This document shows positions 1 through 10,688 of a stretch of 64,000 bases of DNA, piece after piece. Below the pieces are notes generated by a model, which worked only from the letters and a program-made list of their open reading frames with translations, had not been told where the DNA came from and searched no databases. Source of the DNA: Lobosporangium transversale (Eukaryota; Mortierellomycota; Mortierellomycetes; Mortierellales; Mortierellaceae); assembly GCF_002105155.1 (NCBI RefSeq), contig NW_019028980.1:1364001-1428000 (forward strand), written 5' to 3'. Position 1 is the first letter of the stretch. Every line of letters starts with the position of its first letter. The translations under genes were made by a program, and so were the position numbers.

Positions 1-9
1 GTAGTACTT

Positions 10-1956
10 ATGAACAGGACTCAGGCTGAACAGCTGTACGATGTGCTGAAAAAGACGCAGATCGTGCAACAGTTAAATATTGTCCTGGCTTGGGACGTAT
101 CATGGAGGGATATCCGGAAGTTGGCTTCAGCAGTTACCGAGAGCAATGTCGTCCATTTCTCGATGGCTGGTCACCTGTTCACAAGAACTGGATCTCTACT
201 CGATATTCTCAACCGGTTCCGTCGGTTCAACCCGGTCGTGCAGCTTCTTTTCAAAAATCAAACGGTCCAGTCTTTACACTTGGATGGGTTTCAGGATTTT
301 TTTGCCCATGTCTCAGCAAAGTCGCCACAACGATATTTTCGCCATTCAGCAGAATTGGCCCCTCAACTACGCTCCCTTACACTACGCTTTCTATTCAATG
401 TCGCGGATAGGACCCATGTATCAATCATGACGCGAATACTGAGGGCCTGTCCTTCTCTTGCAAGGCTTACGCTTTGGTGCGATCAACTGTGCCCTACGCT
501 TGACTTTATCATGAGCCAGATTGGCAACAACAACCAAGATAATCACAGTTTTGTTACATCAACAGCAGCATTAAATCAACTCAAGCTCGTTACAGAAAAC
601 TTTACGATGGTCTTCAGGCTCTTTCAAGGTGCTATTCAAGAAGGTACTATGAGAGCAATTGCACCTTTTATTAAGATCGTCTCACAAGAACAAGCACTGT
701 TACAACGGCGGACACTTGTCACCAAACTCATCCTTAACCACGAGCGAGATACCCCAGTCATGGACGAACAATCGTGGACCCGGTTTTTACTCTTGAGCCC
801 CAAGTTGTCTGAGATTGAGATCTGCTGTCACGATAATCATCTTCCTATATATATTGATATGATTACTTCTGTCAGAGTGAAAATCATCTCCCAAAACGAA
901 GGCACCTTCGCGCTACACCGACTCCAATTCAACTTACACATGACAACGTTAGTCTCACTATCCTTTCCATTAAGCCTATATTGTCCTAAGTCCGTTGACA
1001 CCCCATTGCCTAGAATCTCAGTAAACAGTCTGGATACCAGCGAGTTCTCTGGTCCGAGTCCCCCTTCCAGTGCCTTATCCCAAGTTTTGCGAGAATATGG
1101 CTCAGTTATTAGAGACTTGCTAGTAGATGACAAGTTCACATATGATCATGCCATGCTCCTAGATGAAGTGACCAAGGATCGGGGTTCAAAACTTCGCACA
1201 TTGACATGCATACGATCAGTAGGAAAAGACAACAGCAGTGACAGTTATGAATGGATAGAACGGGTTCTGGAACGTTCAACTGAACTAGAAAGATTCACTC
1301 TTGAGTTTTATAAGCTTCATGAGGCTAATCAAAAAGGACTGATGGAGAGATTATTACTTCGGGTAGGCAAACGAGTGCACAAATTGGTTCTAGGCTCCAC
1401 TTTCCCTGAGGAATGGCTTCCTAAGGTCGCTCGAGCCGCTCCAACACGGTATGAATTGCCTTTACTGGACTCACTATCAATTTGTGCTCATGGGCTGCAA
1501 GAGCCGCCACAGAATATTGTCGAATGGATCGCCAATATAGTCTCAAAGCCATCTACGGTCATCCCGGGCACAAATTCAGGACAACAACAGCAGCGGTTTT
1601 CGAGATCCGTCGAGCCTACAATTCCCTATACAACAACAGCGAGAACCTGGACGGCATTAGAACGGATCTGGATAGGAGGTATCCACTTCCGACCTCAGCA
1701 ATGGGAGGTTATTCTTAAAGCTATAGACTTTTCATCACTACAAGACTTGGGTTTCTATGAGACCAATTTTGATTTGGTCCAACTCCAGTTACTGATTAAT
1801 CTTATTCCGGAGCCAGGGACTTCACCCTCTCCACTGCACTGGCTGCGGCTCGGTGGGACGATATTCGATGGCAACTGGGAGGGTGGTGGCGTTCAAATTC
1901 CTTCCGAAATGATGACAACGCTTCAAAGAAAAGCATCTCTCATCAGGCTCTCTTAA
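10..1956 (+). CDS. F-box/LRR-like repeat protein, probably 5'-partial
   Basis: A single open frame of 648 codons ends at TAA 1954-1956. The codons between base 1 and the ATG at 10 are also open in this frame, so the true start may lie outside the window. The protein is built of irregular leucine-rich segments, for example LRSLTLRF near residue 120, LARLTLWC near 150, LEIEIC-type repeats near 270 and LDSLSICAHG near 490. It ends with a repeat in which a tryptophan-rich segment (ERIWIGGIHFRPQQWEVILK) is followed by SLQDLGFYETNF. This resembles the RNI-like LRR proteins, often with an N-terminal F-box, that are expanded in Mortierella. F-box members recruit substrates to SCF ubiquitin ligases, but no F-box is visible here, so the function is only inferred from fold type. 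Convergent with the next gene. Confidence 0.6.
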   Translation: MNRTQAEQLYDVLKKTQIVQQLNIVLAWDVSWRDIRKLASAVTESNVVHFSMAGHLFTRTGSLLDILNRFRRFNPVVQLLFKNQTVQSLHLDGFQDFFAHVSAKSPQRYFRHSAELAPQLRSLTLRFLFNVADRTHVSIMTRILRACPSLARLTLWCDQLCPTLDFIMSQIGNNNQDNHSFVTSTAALNQLKLVTENFTMVFRLFQGAIQEGTMRAIAPFIKIVSQEQALLQRRTLVTKLILNHERDTPVMDEQSWTRFLLLSPKLSEIEICCHDNHLPIYIDMITSVRVKIISQNEGTFALHRLQFNLHMTTLVSLSFPLSLYCPKSVDTPLPRISVNSLDTSEFSGPSPPSSALSQVLREYGSVIRDLLVDDKFTYDHAMLLDEVTKDRGSKLRTLTCIRSVGKDNSSDSYEWIERVLERSTELERFTLEFYKLHEANQKGLMERLLLRVGKRVHKLVLGSTFPEEWLPKVARAAPTRYELPLLDSLSICAHGLQEPPQNIVEWIANIVSKPSTVIPGTNSGQQQQRFSRSVEPTIPYTTTARTWTALERIWIGGIHFRPQQWEVILKAIDFSSLQDLGFYETNFDLVQLQLLINLIPEPGTSPSPLHWLRLGGTIFDGNWEGGGVQIPSEMMTTLQRKASLIRLS

Positions 1957-2548
1957 TATAGTTACTCTTATATATATACTATTGCTATTTCTACCTTCTC
2001 GCGACGATATTTTCCCATTTAAATATAATGATTAAGAATGAACACGTGTGGACGCGTTCCATAACCTGTATATTGGGTTTTTATTTTTTTCTGCGGTCTA
2101 AACTATTGGTTTGTCATTTCACATCAACGAGAGGAAGACAAAGAGAGTAAGTGGAGAGAGGAGGTGCAAGGGCAGCCGCGGAGAGCTTTAGGAAAACTTG
2201 GGAGTGACATTGGTATCAACCGTGGAGCCAACCTCGATACATCTGCCTGAGGCATTGTGCAGCAGACTATAAAATGATTTCATGGGAAGACAATAGAGTA
2301 TAAATATTAAGAAGTGCCTGTTTTTCGGAAAATTAAACAAGAACTAGGAGGACGAAGAAAAAGATTAGTTAAATTAGGATAACGTACTCAGGGTAACGGA
2401 GCGGAACCTTGGGAGGAGGCGTGATAGTAGCATAGAATTTACTAAAATATAGAGAAAAGAGTGAGGACGATAAATACGTAAGCTTTCAATACATGAGGAA
2501 TGCTCTTCCTTTTTCTTAAAAAAAAAAAAAAAAAAAAAAAAAGATTAT
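1957..2548. other. Intergenic, convergent 3' ends
   Basis: AT-rich spacer between two genes that converge. It holds purine-rich stretches (about 2130-2200), no open frame of note, and an A-tract of about 22 at 2518-2542 directly beside the stop codon of the minus-strand gene. I see no gene here. Confidence 0.6.
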
Positions 2549-3569
2549 TTACAGGTCTTCAGCAGCTTCCTGTGCAAGTTTGATGTGCTTCTCATTGATG
2601 CGGTTGGATTCTTCCTCAGAGCGCATGTAGTACTCAATATAGCGGGTTAAAGGATGTTTTTCCTACAAAACGGATAAATTATTTAGAAAAAAAAAAGAAG
2701 CGTAAAATTATCAGTATTGAAACTGAAGTATAATCATCGTAATCATAACTCTTTGTATGGCATGCCATCAATGCAACCATTGCATATATCCATTATCGCT
2801 GACATCCAAGGTTTCATTAAAAAGTAAAAAAGAGACGACATCGATTGCTAAAAGTCTTTTTTCCTTCTTTTCCTTCTACCCATTGACGATCCGTTTCCAA
2901 GAAATGTATATTAATTGTATGTAATCGCTCTTATTGACACTGGTCCTTCTTTGTTTTTTTTCCTTCCTCCCTCCATGATGTTAAAGCGTGATTCTTTGCC
3001 TGTTCCATGCTCGCCTTTTTGCAAAAGATAATATACTATAATTTCCTTTCAAAAGTAGATATTGACAATAAGTAAATAAATTACCTCGCCCTGGCTAGTA
3101 AGGTGTTCGTCGACGCGAGACCAGACGAGCAAACCAACAGCAGTGATCAAAGCGAGCTTGAATCCGTTAGAGGTGAAGGCTAAGTTGTCATCAATTGGAA
3201 ACGCAAATCGACTTTAGTTGTTGTTTTTTTTTTTTTTTTTTTTTTTTTTTTTCCTTTTTCTCTTTTCCTTAATATCCTCGTTTGAAGATGCTTGGACTTG
3301 AAATAATAATTAATCGCATTGACGATTGTCATGCTCCATGATAGTGACGATGTTTGAGTTTGAACACTGATCATTGGCAAATTGTCGCTTGATTGCTTGA
3401 TTGCTTGATTGATATAGTTGTCGTTGGTGATTCCACTTGTCCCTCGCTTATTACCTTCGCTGGTAGGAGGGGCCTCGGGGCCGTGGTGAGCAGCATGGGA
3501 GCCAAATCTCTTTTGAACAACACGAGTTGAACGAGTGGCAGCAATGCCCGCCCTACTAAGGAAAGACAT
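2549..3569 (-). CDS. Mitochondrial complex I accessory subunit, fungal 17.8-kDa/ESSS-like
   Basis: Three exons on the minus strand, complement(join(2549..2662,3085..3179,3455..3569)), with GT-AG introns, give 107 residues. The N-terminus (MSFLSRAGIAATRSTRVVQK, then RFGSHAAHHG) is arginine- and serine-rich like a mitochondrial presequence. Exon 2 encodes one membrane segment (GFKLALITAVGLLVWSR, about residues 46-62). Exon 3 gives a soluble charged tail (EKHPLTRYIEYYMRSEEESN, then a helix ending EDL). This order of presequence, single transmembrane helix and matrix/IMS tail with a Y-I-E-Y-Y motif matches small supernumerary NADH:ubiquinone oxidoreductase subunits of fungi. Assignment to the 17.8-kDa family is by memory of the family pattern, so the exact subunit name is uncertain. 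Intron 1 carries a long homopolymer (T on the plus strand, 3222-3252). Confidence 0.65.
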
Positions 3570-4644
3570 GTTTGAATAGATCTTTTTTTTTTTTTTTAAT
3601 GGAGTGAAAATGATGGAATGCTTGCTGGCTGATCACCTTTCGACATATTCGGGACGGCACCGAACTTCCTCTTCCGGCTACTGATAGCTTATGCTAAGTT
3701 TGCGTACTATGACGTAAACATTGGGAGGAATTAAAGGCATTATTACAAATGCTCTTTTCTCTTCCCCTTTTTTTTTTAGTGGCGAGTTGACTTCTTATTA
3801 ATTAATTCTTCAAGGAAATATACGACTTTCCCTTTTAATTAGCGTAGATTCTAAGAGAAATAACAACAAAAGGTTCTACTCAAAAGATAATAAAATATGG
3901 TAGTAAAAAAAAGATCTTTATTGCTGTGTGCTTGTTATTATGAAGGCTCGGGAAAAAAAGCGCCGCCAAACACTCACAGCAAATCTAAAAGATTAACTAA
4001 AGATAGGACACGCTTTGAGAGACAAATTTGAGGCGCAATGTTTGGTTTTCTCTTATTGTTTTTTTTTTTTAATTTCTATGAGAAAGAAAAAAGGTGGTCG
4101 CATACATTCTTCCACGTATTATGTGTTTTAAGTCAGTATTCTTTGTACGATTGAGCTGTGTATGCTTGAGCTCCAACTCGTCTATCTCGAATATCTGAAT
4201 GCCTAAACCTTTTCTTCTGCACAGCATCTCTCTCAAAGTCCGAAATTTTACCCTTGAAAAAAAAAAAAAAAAAAAAAAAAAACCAAACATCCAAAAAATC
4301 CGAAATCATTTTATTTTGGAATTTTCAATATTCAGGGTGAACATGCAGTTGCTTCCAGATTCCTTTTTTTTTCTCTCCACCTTAAAGAGCCTACTTGATA
4401 TTGGGGGGCATCCATTGTAAGGTGTGCAGGGCGTTGAGTCTTGGTGGAAAGCTGTCTATCATTTGGAAAAAGAGGGGCAGTTTGTGTCATGTCACTGGGG
4501 GAAACAAGTCAAAAGCCTTTTTTCCGTTATAGATCCATTTTTTTTTATTTTTTTTTTGCGTCATGTACATGTACAGACTATTTTATTGAAACTTTCCTCT
4601 TCAGCAAAAAAATTATACAAGAAAAATAGGAGAATAAGGGGTTA
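3570..4644. other. Intergenic with poly-A/T tracts; promoter of the complex I gene
   Basis: The first few hundred bases upstream of 3569 must contain the minus-strand promoter. T-tracts sit at 3583-3598 and around 4060, and an A-tract of about 24 at 4257-4282. No convincing coding region was found. Confidence 0.5.
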
Positions 4645-4980
4645 TCATTGAATTTTAGCGTTCAGACTCTTCATGAACCCACTATTAATTGACCACACAG
4701 CTTGTTGAGCAGCTTCTTGAAGGCTGGAAAAGGCTATATCCTAAAAGCAAGTAAGAATAAAGAAAGAGAGGCGTTAATGTGGGAATGACTGAGAGGGTTA
4801 GTAGATAGAGAAGGGATACCTTCATACTATTGTTTCTACTACATTACATTATACACTACGTGTAATTACTATATCCATGTAAACTTTGGTTTTTACCAAC
4901 AGAAGGTCATACGGTATACACATGCTCAGGTCGCCTTCTCCAAAGGTCGTGGAAAAGTTTTCATTCTTTGACCAAGTCTA
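4645..4980 (-). CDS. Possible 3' exons of an unidentified minus-strand gene
   Basis: A 96-nt minus-strand exon at 4645-4740 follows a good acceptor (CTTTTAG) and reads DIAFSSLQEAAQQAVWSINS, then GFMKSLNAKIQ and stop. Upstream, 4897 to about 4978 reads as coding in a compatible phase (TTFGEGDLSMCIPYDLLL) before a GTAAAA donor, so two exons can be joined in frame. I could not find the first exon or an ATG. The acceptor at about 4979 has an A-rich rather than pyrimidine-rich lead. The family is not recognised. It could be a real short protein, a remnant or chance. Confidence 0.25.
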
Positions 4981-6123
4981 TTTTTTTTGTCCTCCCCTTG
5001 TTTCTCTAATCCTTTTTGGACCGACAATGTGAATTTTAAAAAAAGAAATTTTTTTTGTATATCAGCCAAGACGACTCGTTTCTTTTGTGTAACCATCGTG
5101 TGCCCAACGCGTTTTTCACATATTACGGACTGTAATATTCAATTCAATTCAATTGCTAAGACAAAAGACGACTCATTTCTTTTGTGTAACCAGCTGTTTC
5201 TTTTGAGGAGTCGTAAATGCAAGTGTGACTAAATACGCCCAATGCAACCAATACCTTTTCTAAGGTCAATAGTGCCCTCTTTGTTTGGCCTCCCCAGTGA
5301 ATGTACATATACTTTGTGCCTATTAACTATCTGCATTTCTTTTGTTTTGGACCGATGCTTGACAAGGAAACAATGCAACATCATAATTGAAGAGCGTCTA
5401 ACCTCTGTCTGAAAGTATCTGCACTAGCAATATTCGCGCAAGGATACACAAGAAAAAACGACTTTCCCTTTCTTTTTAGTCTGGGACCATGGACAGATAT
5501 TTTCTTTTTCAAAAAGAAAAAAAGAAAAAAAAACTAAAGTATTGATTACTGATATATATCTAAATAGATGATACTACCGTTGTTGATGTATTACATTTAT
5601 AATCTAGCGTTCGCTCCACCAGCTGTTCAGTGGCACAACTTGGATTGGCTTGATTGGGTACATACACATATCAGTATGCTTAACCTTTTCTTTATTCTTA
5701 TTCACACGTTTATTTTCAAACCGGCCAAATAGCAGCCCCAGTACAAGCCTATTGATACTTGAACCTCCCATTCACACTCCCATACTGCATTTGCAATGTG
5801 CCTTCTTTACATCTATTACTTCATACATTTCTGTTAATCGCAGCTATATAAAGACACCTTCAACTCCCGTCGCTTTTCTTTTTCTTTCTTTTTTTTTTTT
5901 TTTTTTTTTTTTTTCATTCTCATTTCCTCTTTATTGTTCTCTTTCTTTCTTTTCACGCTCTAAACCCTTACATTTCCTGATCAAGCCTCATCTTCTATTG
6001 TCTATTCTTTTTTCTTTTTTCCACAATCTACCTGCTTGCCACGCTCTGCTGATAAACTCCACAAGAAGGCCAACTATTACTGCTTCTCGAGCTACCACGT
6101 TTAAAAAACTTACTTTACTCACG
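4981..6123. other. Intergenic; 28-bp imperfect duplication and IDO promoter
   Basis: No confident gene. Two copies of a 28-nt segment (5068-5095 and 5165-5192), both containing TTTCTTTTGTGTAACCA and differing at one base, lie 97 nt apart. The stretch 5860-6120 is pyrimidine-rich (T-tract 5888-5913), as expected for a leader or promoter of the gene starting at 6124. A 54-codon frame at 5568-5732 has no supporting signals. Confidence 0.5.
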
Positions 6124-7116
6124 ATGTTGCGTCAATCTCTTCACCGCCAAGCTGGTTCCTTGATAAAGAATGCTGGCCTAAAGCACGCGCCTGCACGGAC
6201 AACGACCACTGCTATCGCCGCCATCTCGCACTCTATCCGCCTGCAGGCTCAGGCTATCCGCGAATATTCGACCCCATCCGCCCCATCTGCGTCTCCCTCC
6301 TCAAACAATTCTGCTTCCAACACCACTAGTCAACCCAAGTACCGTCAGTTTCACACATCCGAAATAAATGCGATGGCTCGTGAGGTGCCTGGATTTCCCA
6401 TCCTAGACGACCCTTTGACCCATAACCATTCAATCCCCAGCTTCATGGTCGGAACTCAGAATGGGTTCCTACCCCGTCAAGATCCCTTGGATGTTCTTCC
6501 CAAAGAATATCAAGAGCTTGAGGACCTCTTGCAAAAGATGCCTTTGACACTCAGGGATGGGTCCAAGGGCCTTTTAGCACTGGGAAAGTTTGGAGATGCT
6601 TGCAAGAACCTCCCCCAGTACGATCTGTCGAATGTTGAGGATTCGGAGTTGCTCTCCGGTACGTCTGTAGTTTTTTTTTTTTTTTTTGTACATTTTTGTT
6701 TAGTGACTTTTTCTTTGACCCCACAAATTTTTGGGCTAAATTATAGTTATTGAACAGGTTTTGACTAACACTAATGTCCTTTAATTTTTAATTCTTGAAC
6801 TTTTTCATTTTTGGGGAATGTGTTATCACAAATGATCATCATATCATCATCGTCATGTTTGATCACTATTTTCCTATTTTGGTCAACTTTTTTTTTTTTT
6901 TTTTTTTTTTTTTCAATCTTTTGCAGCTCTTTACCGAGACTACACTTTTGTAGCATCTGCCTACCTACTTGAGCCATGTGATCTTCTCTTCCGCAAGACA
7001 GGGGAGTATGGTCTTGGACGATCTGTCTTGCCAAAGAACATTGCAGTACCTTTGGTCCAGGTGGCCGAGAAAATCGGCGCCAAGCCCTTCATGGAATACG
7101 CTCTTTCTTACGCGTA

Positions 7117-7150
<34 letters not shown>

Positions 7151-8175
7151 CCTTCTATCATTTTTCCATGTTTATGGATCATTCTTTTATATTTTCCACA
7201 ACGAAGGAAGGCAAAGCTAAAAAATTGCATCAATCTAAAAAAATCCATGTCGTTAGTTTATACAACTACCGAAGAATTGACAAGACCAAAGGTCTGGTCT
7301 GGGGTAACCTAGAGCTGATCCGCCCTTTCTCTGGAGATCCATCCGAGCTGGGTTTCATTATTTCACATGTGACCATGGTCGCTCACTCCGGAGAGTTAGT
7401 CAAGAACACAATGCGTACGTTGGAGGCTGCTGGCAAGCTTAACCGTCCAGTGTTCAACGATGCACTCTCAAAGGTGGTTTCGACCTATGAGAAGATCAAT
7501 ATGGAGATGGACACAATGTGGGAACGTTCCTTGCCAGCTGATTACCTCAAGTTCCGTACATTTATCATGGGTACAAAGAATCAGCCCATGTTCCCGAATG
7601 GAGTCATCTATGAAGGAGTTTCAGATCAACCCATGTTTCATCGCGGGGAATCTGGAGCGAATGACTCCATGGTCCCTATGGGCGATAACCTGCTTCAGTT
7701 GACGGAAATGATGCCCTCCAACCCCCTCACCGCGGTCTTGAAGGATTTCCGAACCTATCGACCCCACAATCATGCAGAATTCTTGCAGTTTGTGGAAGAA
7801 AAGGCTCGTCAGGCTCAGGTGCGCTCGTTTGCTGAACAAGATGCCAATTCCGCAGCGATTTACTTGGCCGCTGTGGATCAAATTCGCAACTTCAGAAACC
7901 GCCATTGGAACTTCACAAAGGAGTATATTATCAAGTATACAAAGCACCCTGTCGCAACCGGTGGATCTCCTATCGTGACATGGTTGCCTAACCAATTGGC
8001 AACCGTCCTGAGAACCATGCAAGAAGTAGGATCTAATATTGATGAGAGCAAACTCTTGCCCGAGAACAAAGCCCTAGTAGAAAGTTTGACTAAGAGAGCC
8101 GATGCGCAGGCTAGAATCTTGAACAGAGAGGTTGCTCACTTGCGGTCCGAGATTAAAGACCAGGATAAGGTCTAA
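6124..8175 (+). CDS. IDO: Indoleamine 2,3-dioxygenase family protein with mitochondrial-type leader
   Basis: Heme enzyme that opens the indole ring of L-tryptophan to N-formylkynurenine, the first step of the kynurenine/de novo NAD route. Exons join(6124..6658,6927..7113,7257..8175), all GT-AG, give 546 residues. Family blocks in order are LYRDYTFVASAYLLEP (about 180-195), SVLPKNIAVPLVQVAEK, FRTFIMGTKNQPMFPNGVIYEG, HRGESGANDSMVPMGD, and RNRHWNFTKEYI. The histidine of that last block, near residue 457, fits the proximal heme ligand, and ATGGSPIVTWL closes the domain. Residues 1 to about 75 are a basic, Ser/Thr/Ala-rich extension (MLRQSLHRQAGSLIKNAGLK) ending near REYST and QFHTS, which looks like a mitochondrial presequence; most fungal IDOs are shorter. 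The start at 6124 was chosen because the in-frame extension upstream is T-tract noise. Both introns carry long T-tracts. An AATAAA occurs near 8291. Confidence 0.93.
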
Positions 8176-8547
8176 AAAAAAAAAAGCATAAAGCAAGTAT
8201 CGTAGCATATAGCACATAGTATATAGTTATTACTGTTGTAAATCATGTCAATCAATGTCTTCAAGCCTACTCTACCAGTAGATCTTTGAGAAATAAATAG
8301 CGTTTTTTTATTTTTTTATTTATTTTTTTTAATGATTTTATGTTGAGTAAGCTCAATAAAAAGCGAATGAAAATAGCATTTAAAAGAAGTTGGTCATAGG
8401 AAGAGCCCTTTATCCCTCGCACTACATCCTCTTTTTGAAACCTAGCAATCTTTTTTTTTTTTTTTTTCTTTTTCTTTTTCTTTCTCTCTCCTTCAATGTT
8501 CAAAGGGGAAGGGTGCTGTGATTGTCGTGTGAATAAAATCTCTAGTT
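8176..8547. other. Intergenic between convergent genes
   Basis: AT-rich 3' spacer with AATAAA-like signals near 8291 and a T-tract at 8452-8467. No gene seen. Confidence 0.6.
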
Positions 8548-10164
8548 CTAACGACTCGATTTTGACAAATCTTGCTGTCCACCGACGGCTTTGTTGCTAG
8601 TGAGATAATGCAATTTGGATGACTCCTCAATAGGAGGCAAGTTGTTAACATCACGAGCATGGTATCCTAGAGACTCGGGATGTTCAAAGATTAGACTCTT
8701 CCTGGTCTCTGGATTCGCCGCCATATGGAAAATAGATTTTTTATGTTTATTTGCCATATCCGGAGCAGCTCCCAAGATGTCTTCGGTCGTTGTTCTTGTT
8801 GTCATTGTTGGTATTGTTGAAGATGACTTGGAAGATGTAGGGTCCGATGCTGCTGCTTCTGCTACAGCCTCTGCTTCAGCAAGAGCAGCTTTTTGAGCTT
8901 GTTCATGACGCAAGTGCTCACTAAGCCCCTCGAGAAAGATGTTTTGATCACCAGCCTCCTCAGCGCCACCAAAGGCAATCTTGGCTGCTGCTAATTTCTC
9001 ATCCGTAGAGAGATCACCATGAATTGGATGTTGGTGTTGACGTTGCGAACCGGCGGAAGGAGGACGCTGTTGGATCTTGTCGAGAATCACATCCTTGATG
9101 AGTCCAGCGGCTTCGACCACAGATCCAACTAAACCAGCCTTCTCAGGGGAAAGCTCATGAGACCAGCGACGGCCACCTTGGCCACCTTGGACAAGAGTTT
9201 TGGAAACTGGAGGCGAAGCGGTAGAGGGGCCAGAAGAGCCTGTGACAAAATCTGAGGAACGTCGTCGGTATGGGTGGTAAGAATGGTGAGGCGGGTTATG
9301 AGCAGCAACAAGATCTGAATTATCTTCATCTGTAAGCTTGGTTGTCGACTCGGGTAAGTCTGAAGACTCATAGAGAATGGAATTTTTTGCTAGTCTTCTA
9401 TTGGCCTCTTCGGTTGGTGACTGGCAGCGATGGCGGTTTGCTTTGCCTTGGTGGTGGTTGTCGTTAGCGCTGTTGTGATTATTGCTAAATGGGTTCTTGG
9501 GTCCTGTCATGGTGGGGAACATGGTGCCTCCAGTCCATTTTCCTTCAGCCTTATGATTACTATGATCGTTACTGCCATGGTTGTTGCTGTTGTCATCGGT
9601 GCTATGGTGAGCTTGTCCAGAAGAGCCATTATCATTATGGTCATCGACGCTCTTGAACGACGCATGATGAATGTCTGCCATCCTACCCATGAACCCTGGG
9701 AGAATCTCTGGTAGAACAGAGGGTTTATCGTGATGATTTTCATGATGTAATTCGGCCGCAGTACCTGTATTAGGTCCTCCCATTTGATCCACAATTGTCT
9801 TGGAAGGAAGTTGGTTTGTACTTTTGGAGGCCAAGGACATCCAGCAAGGAGAAGATGATGGGGAGGATGAGAGAGGATAATGCGATGATCCTGTCTTATG
9901 GTCGCTTCTATTTTTGTTGTTGATTGAATCCGACGCTGAATCCGACGCTGGATCTGAAAGATGGATAGCCTCGGCTTGTTGCACAACTTGGTCGACTACA
10001 TCTGCGCCGGTCCTTCCCAAGAGACGACCGCTAGGAGTACGTGTCACAGAAGGTCGGTTTTCTGGAGGAGAGTGAGGGAAGGGTTCCTCATGATGCTCTT
10101 GGCGAGTCTTTTCTAGAGTATCGATCACTGGATGATACTGCTGTTGACGCTGATGATTGTCCAT
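8548..10164 (-). CDS. Disordered His/Ser/Asn-rich hypothetical protein
   Basis: One uninterrupted minus-strand exon of 538 codons, ATG at 10162-10164 and stop at 8548-8550. Composition is dominated by His, Ser, Asn, Asp and Gln, with low-complexity runs (for example DHNDNGSS and NNHNSANDNHH around residues 175-235). Two short blocks look less disordered. One is a hydrophobic/amphipathic segment about residues 340-365 (EKAGLVGSVVEAAGLIKDVI). The other is a C-terminal block with KKSIFHMAANPETRKSLIFE followed by ESLGYHARDVNNLPPIEES. An alanine/glutamate-rich helix lies near residue 430 (AALAEAEAVAEAAA). No enzyme motif, signal peptide or membrane span is visible and I do not recognise the family. 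Codon choice is like that of neighbouring real genes and the frame is intact, so it is likely a real gene. Confidence 0.7.
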   Translation of the reverse strand: MDNHQRQQQYHPVIDTLEKTRQEHHEEPFPHSPPENRPSVTRTPSGRLLGRTGADVVDQVVQQAEAIHLSDPASDSASDSINNKNRSDHKTGSSHYPLSSSPSSSPCWMSLASKSTNQLPSKTIVDQMGGPNTGTAAELHHENHHDKPSVLPEILPGFMGRMADIHHASFKSVDDHNDNGSSGQAHHSTDDNSNNHGSNDHSNHKAEGKWTGGTMFPTMTGPKNPFSNNHNSANDNHHQGKANRHRCQSPTEEANRRLAKNSILYESSDLPESTTKLTDEDNSDLVAAHNPPHHSYHPYRRRSSDFVTGSSGPSTASPPVSKTLVQGGQGGRRWSHELSPEKAGLVGSVVEAAGLIKDVILDKIQQRPPSAGSQRQHQHPIHGDLSTDEKLAAAKIAFGGAEEAGDQNIFLEGLSEHLRHEQAQKAALAEAEAVAEAAASDPTSSKSSSTIPTMTTRTTTEDILGAAPDMANKHKKSIFHMAANPETRKSLIFEHPESLGYHARDVNNLPPIEESSKLHYLTSNKAVGGQQDLSKSSR

Positions 10165-10688
10165 GGTGTATGTATGTTATCTCTGTAGTCTGTAGGCTGA
10201 GGAAAAGGTTGTAACAAAAAAAAAAGGAAAATGAAAGAGAAGTTGAGAAAGAAGAGATGCAAATGGGTTGAAAGTGTGGGAAGTGAAAAGATGTAAGACA
10301 AGTTTCAAAACCAGATCACAATGCCGTATTATGTACAAATATGGACGCGTTTAACAGCATGATTCTATATGATTCTATATAAAAGAAGGCTTCGTATAGT
10401 CAAAAAAGATGATGTCATTAACGCAAAAAAAAAAAAAAGCCTAAAAGCTTCAAGAAGGGTCATTACAGTTTCCATTGCACTGCATCTTCTGGGTTTTATT
10501 GGGACGAATATATACGAGAAGTGAGGGAAAGAGAGAAAATATACAACGATATCTGGCTGCTGCTAAATCTTGTTCATGCTTGAAAATACAATCTGCATTC
10601 GACTTGAACAAAAATCAAAGGAAAGGAACTGAATAATATAGAAAACAAAAAAAAAAGGGCATGAGGTCTATGTTGCTGTTTTTCTTCC
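10165..10688. other. Intergenic; promoter of the disordered-protein gene
   Basis: Spacer between two minus-strand genes. It includes a direct duplication ATATGATTCT around 10361-10380 and A-tracts near 10217 and 10425. A CSL-type core GTGGGAA lies at about 10277, but single 7-mers are expected by chance. No gene seen. Confidence 0.5.

Noticed and set aside
5568-5732. 54-codon frame starting MILPLLMYYIYNLAFAPP
   Set aside because: Looks partly protein-like but has no splice, homology or transcript support and ends in T-rich leader.
5650-6123. In-frame N-terminal extension of the IDO protein
   Set aside because: Phe/Ser/Leu-rich translation of the pyrimidine leader; no conserved block and the natural presequence-like start is at 6124.
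10270-10290. CSL-type GTGGGAA site upstream of the disordered-protein gene, with others near 4777 and 20352
   Set aside because: A 7-mer is expected several times by chance on both strands of 64 kb; no clustering seen.
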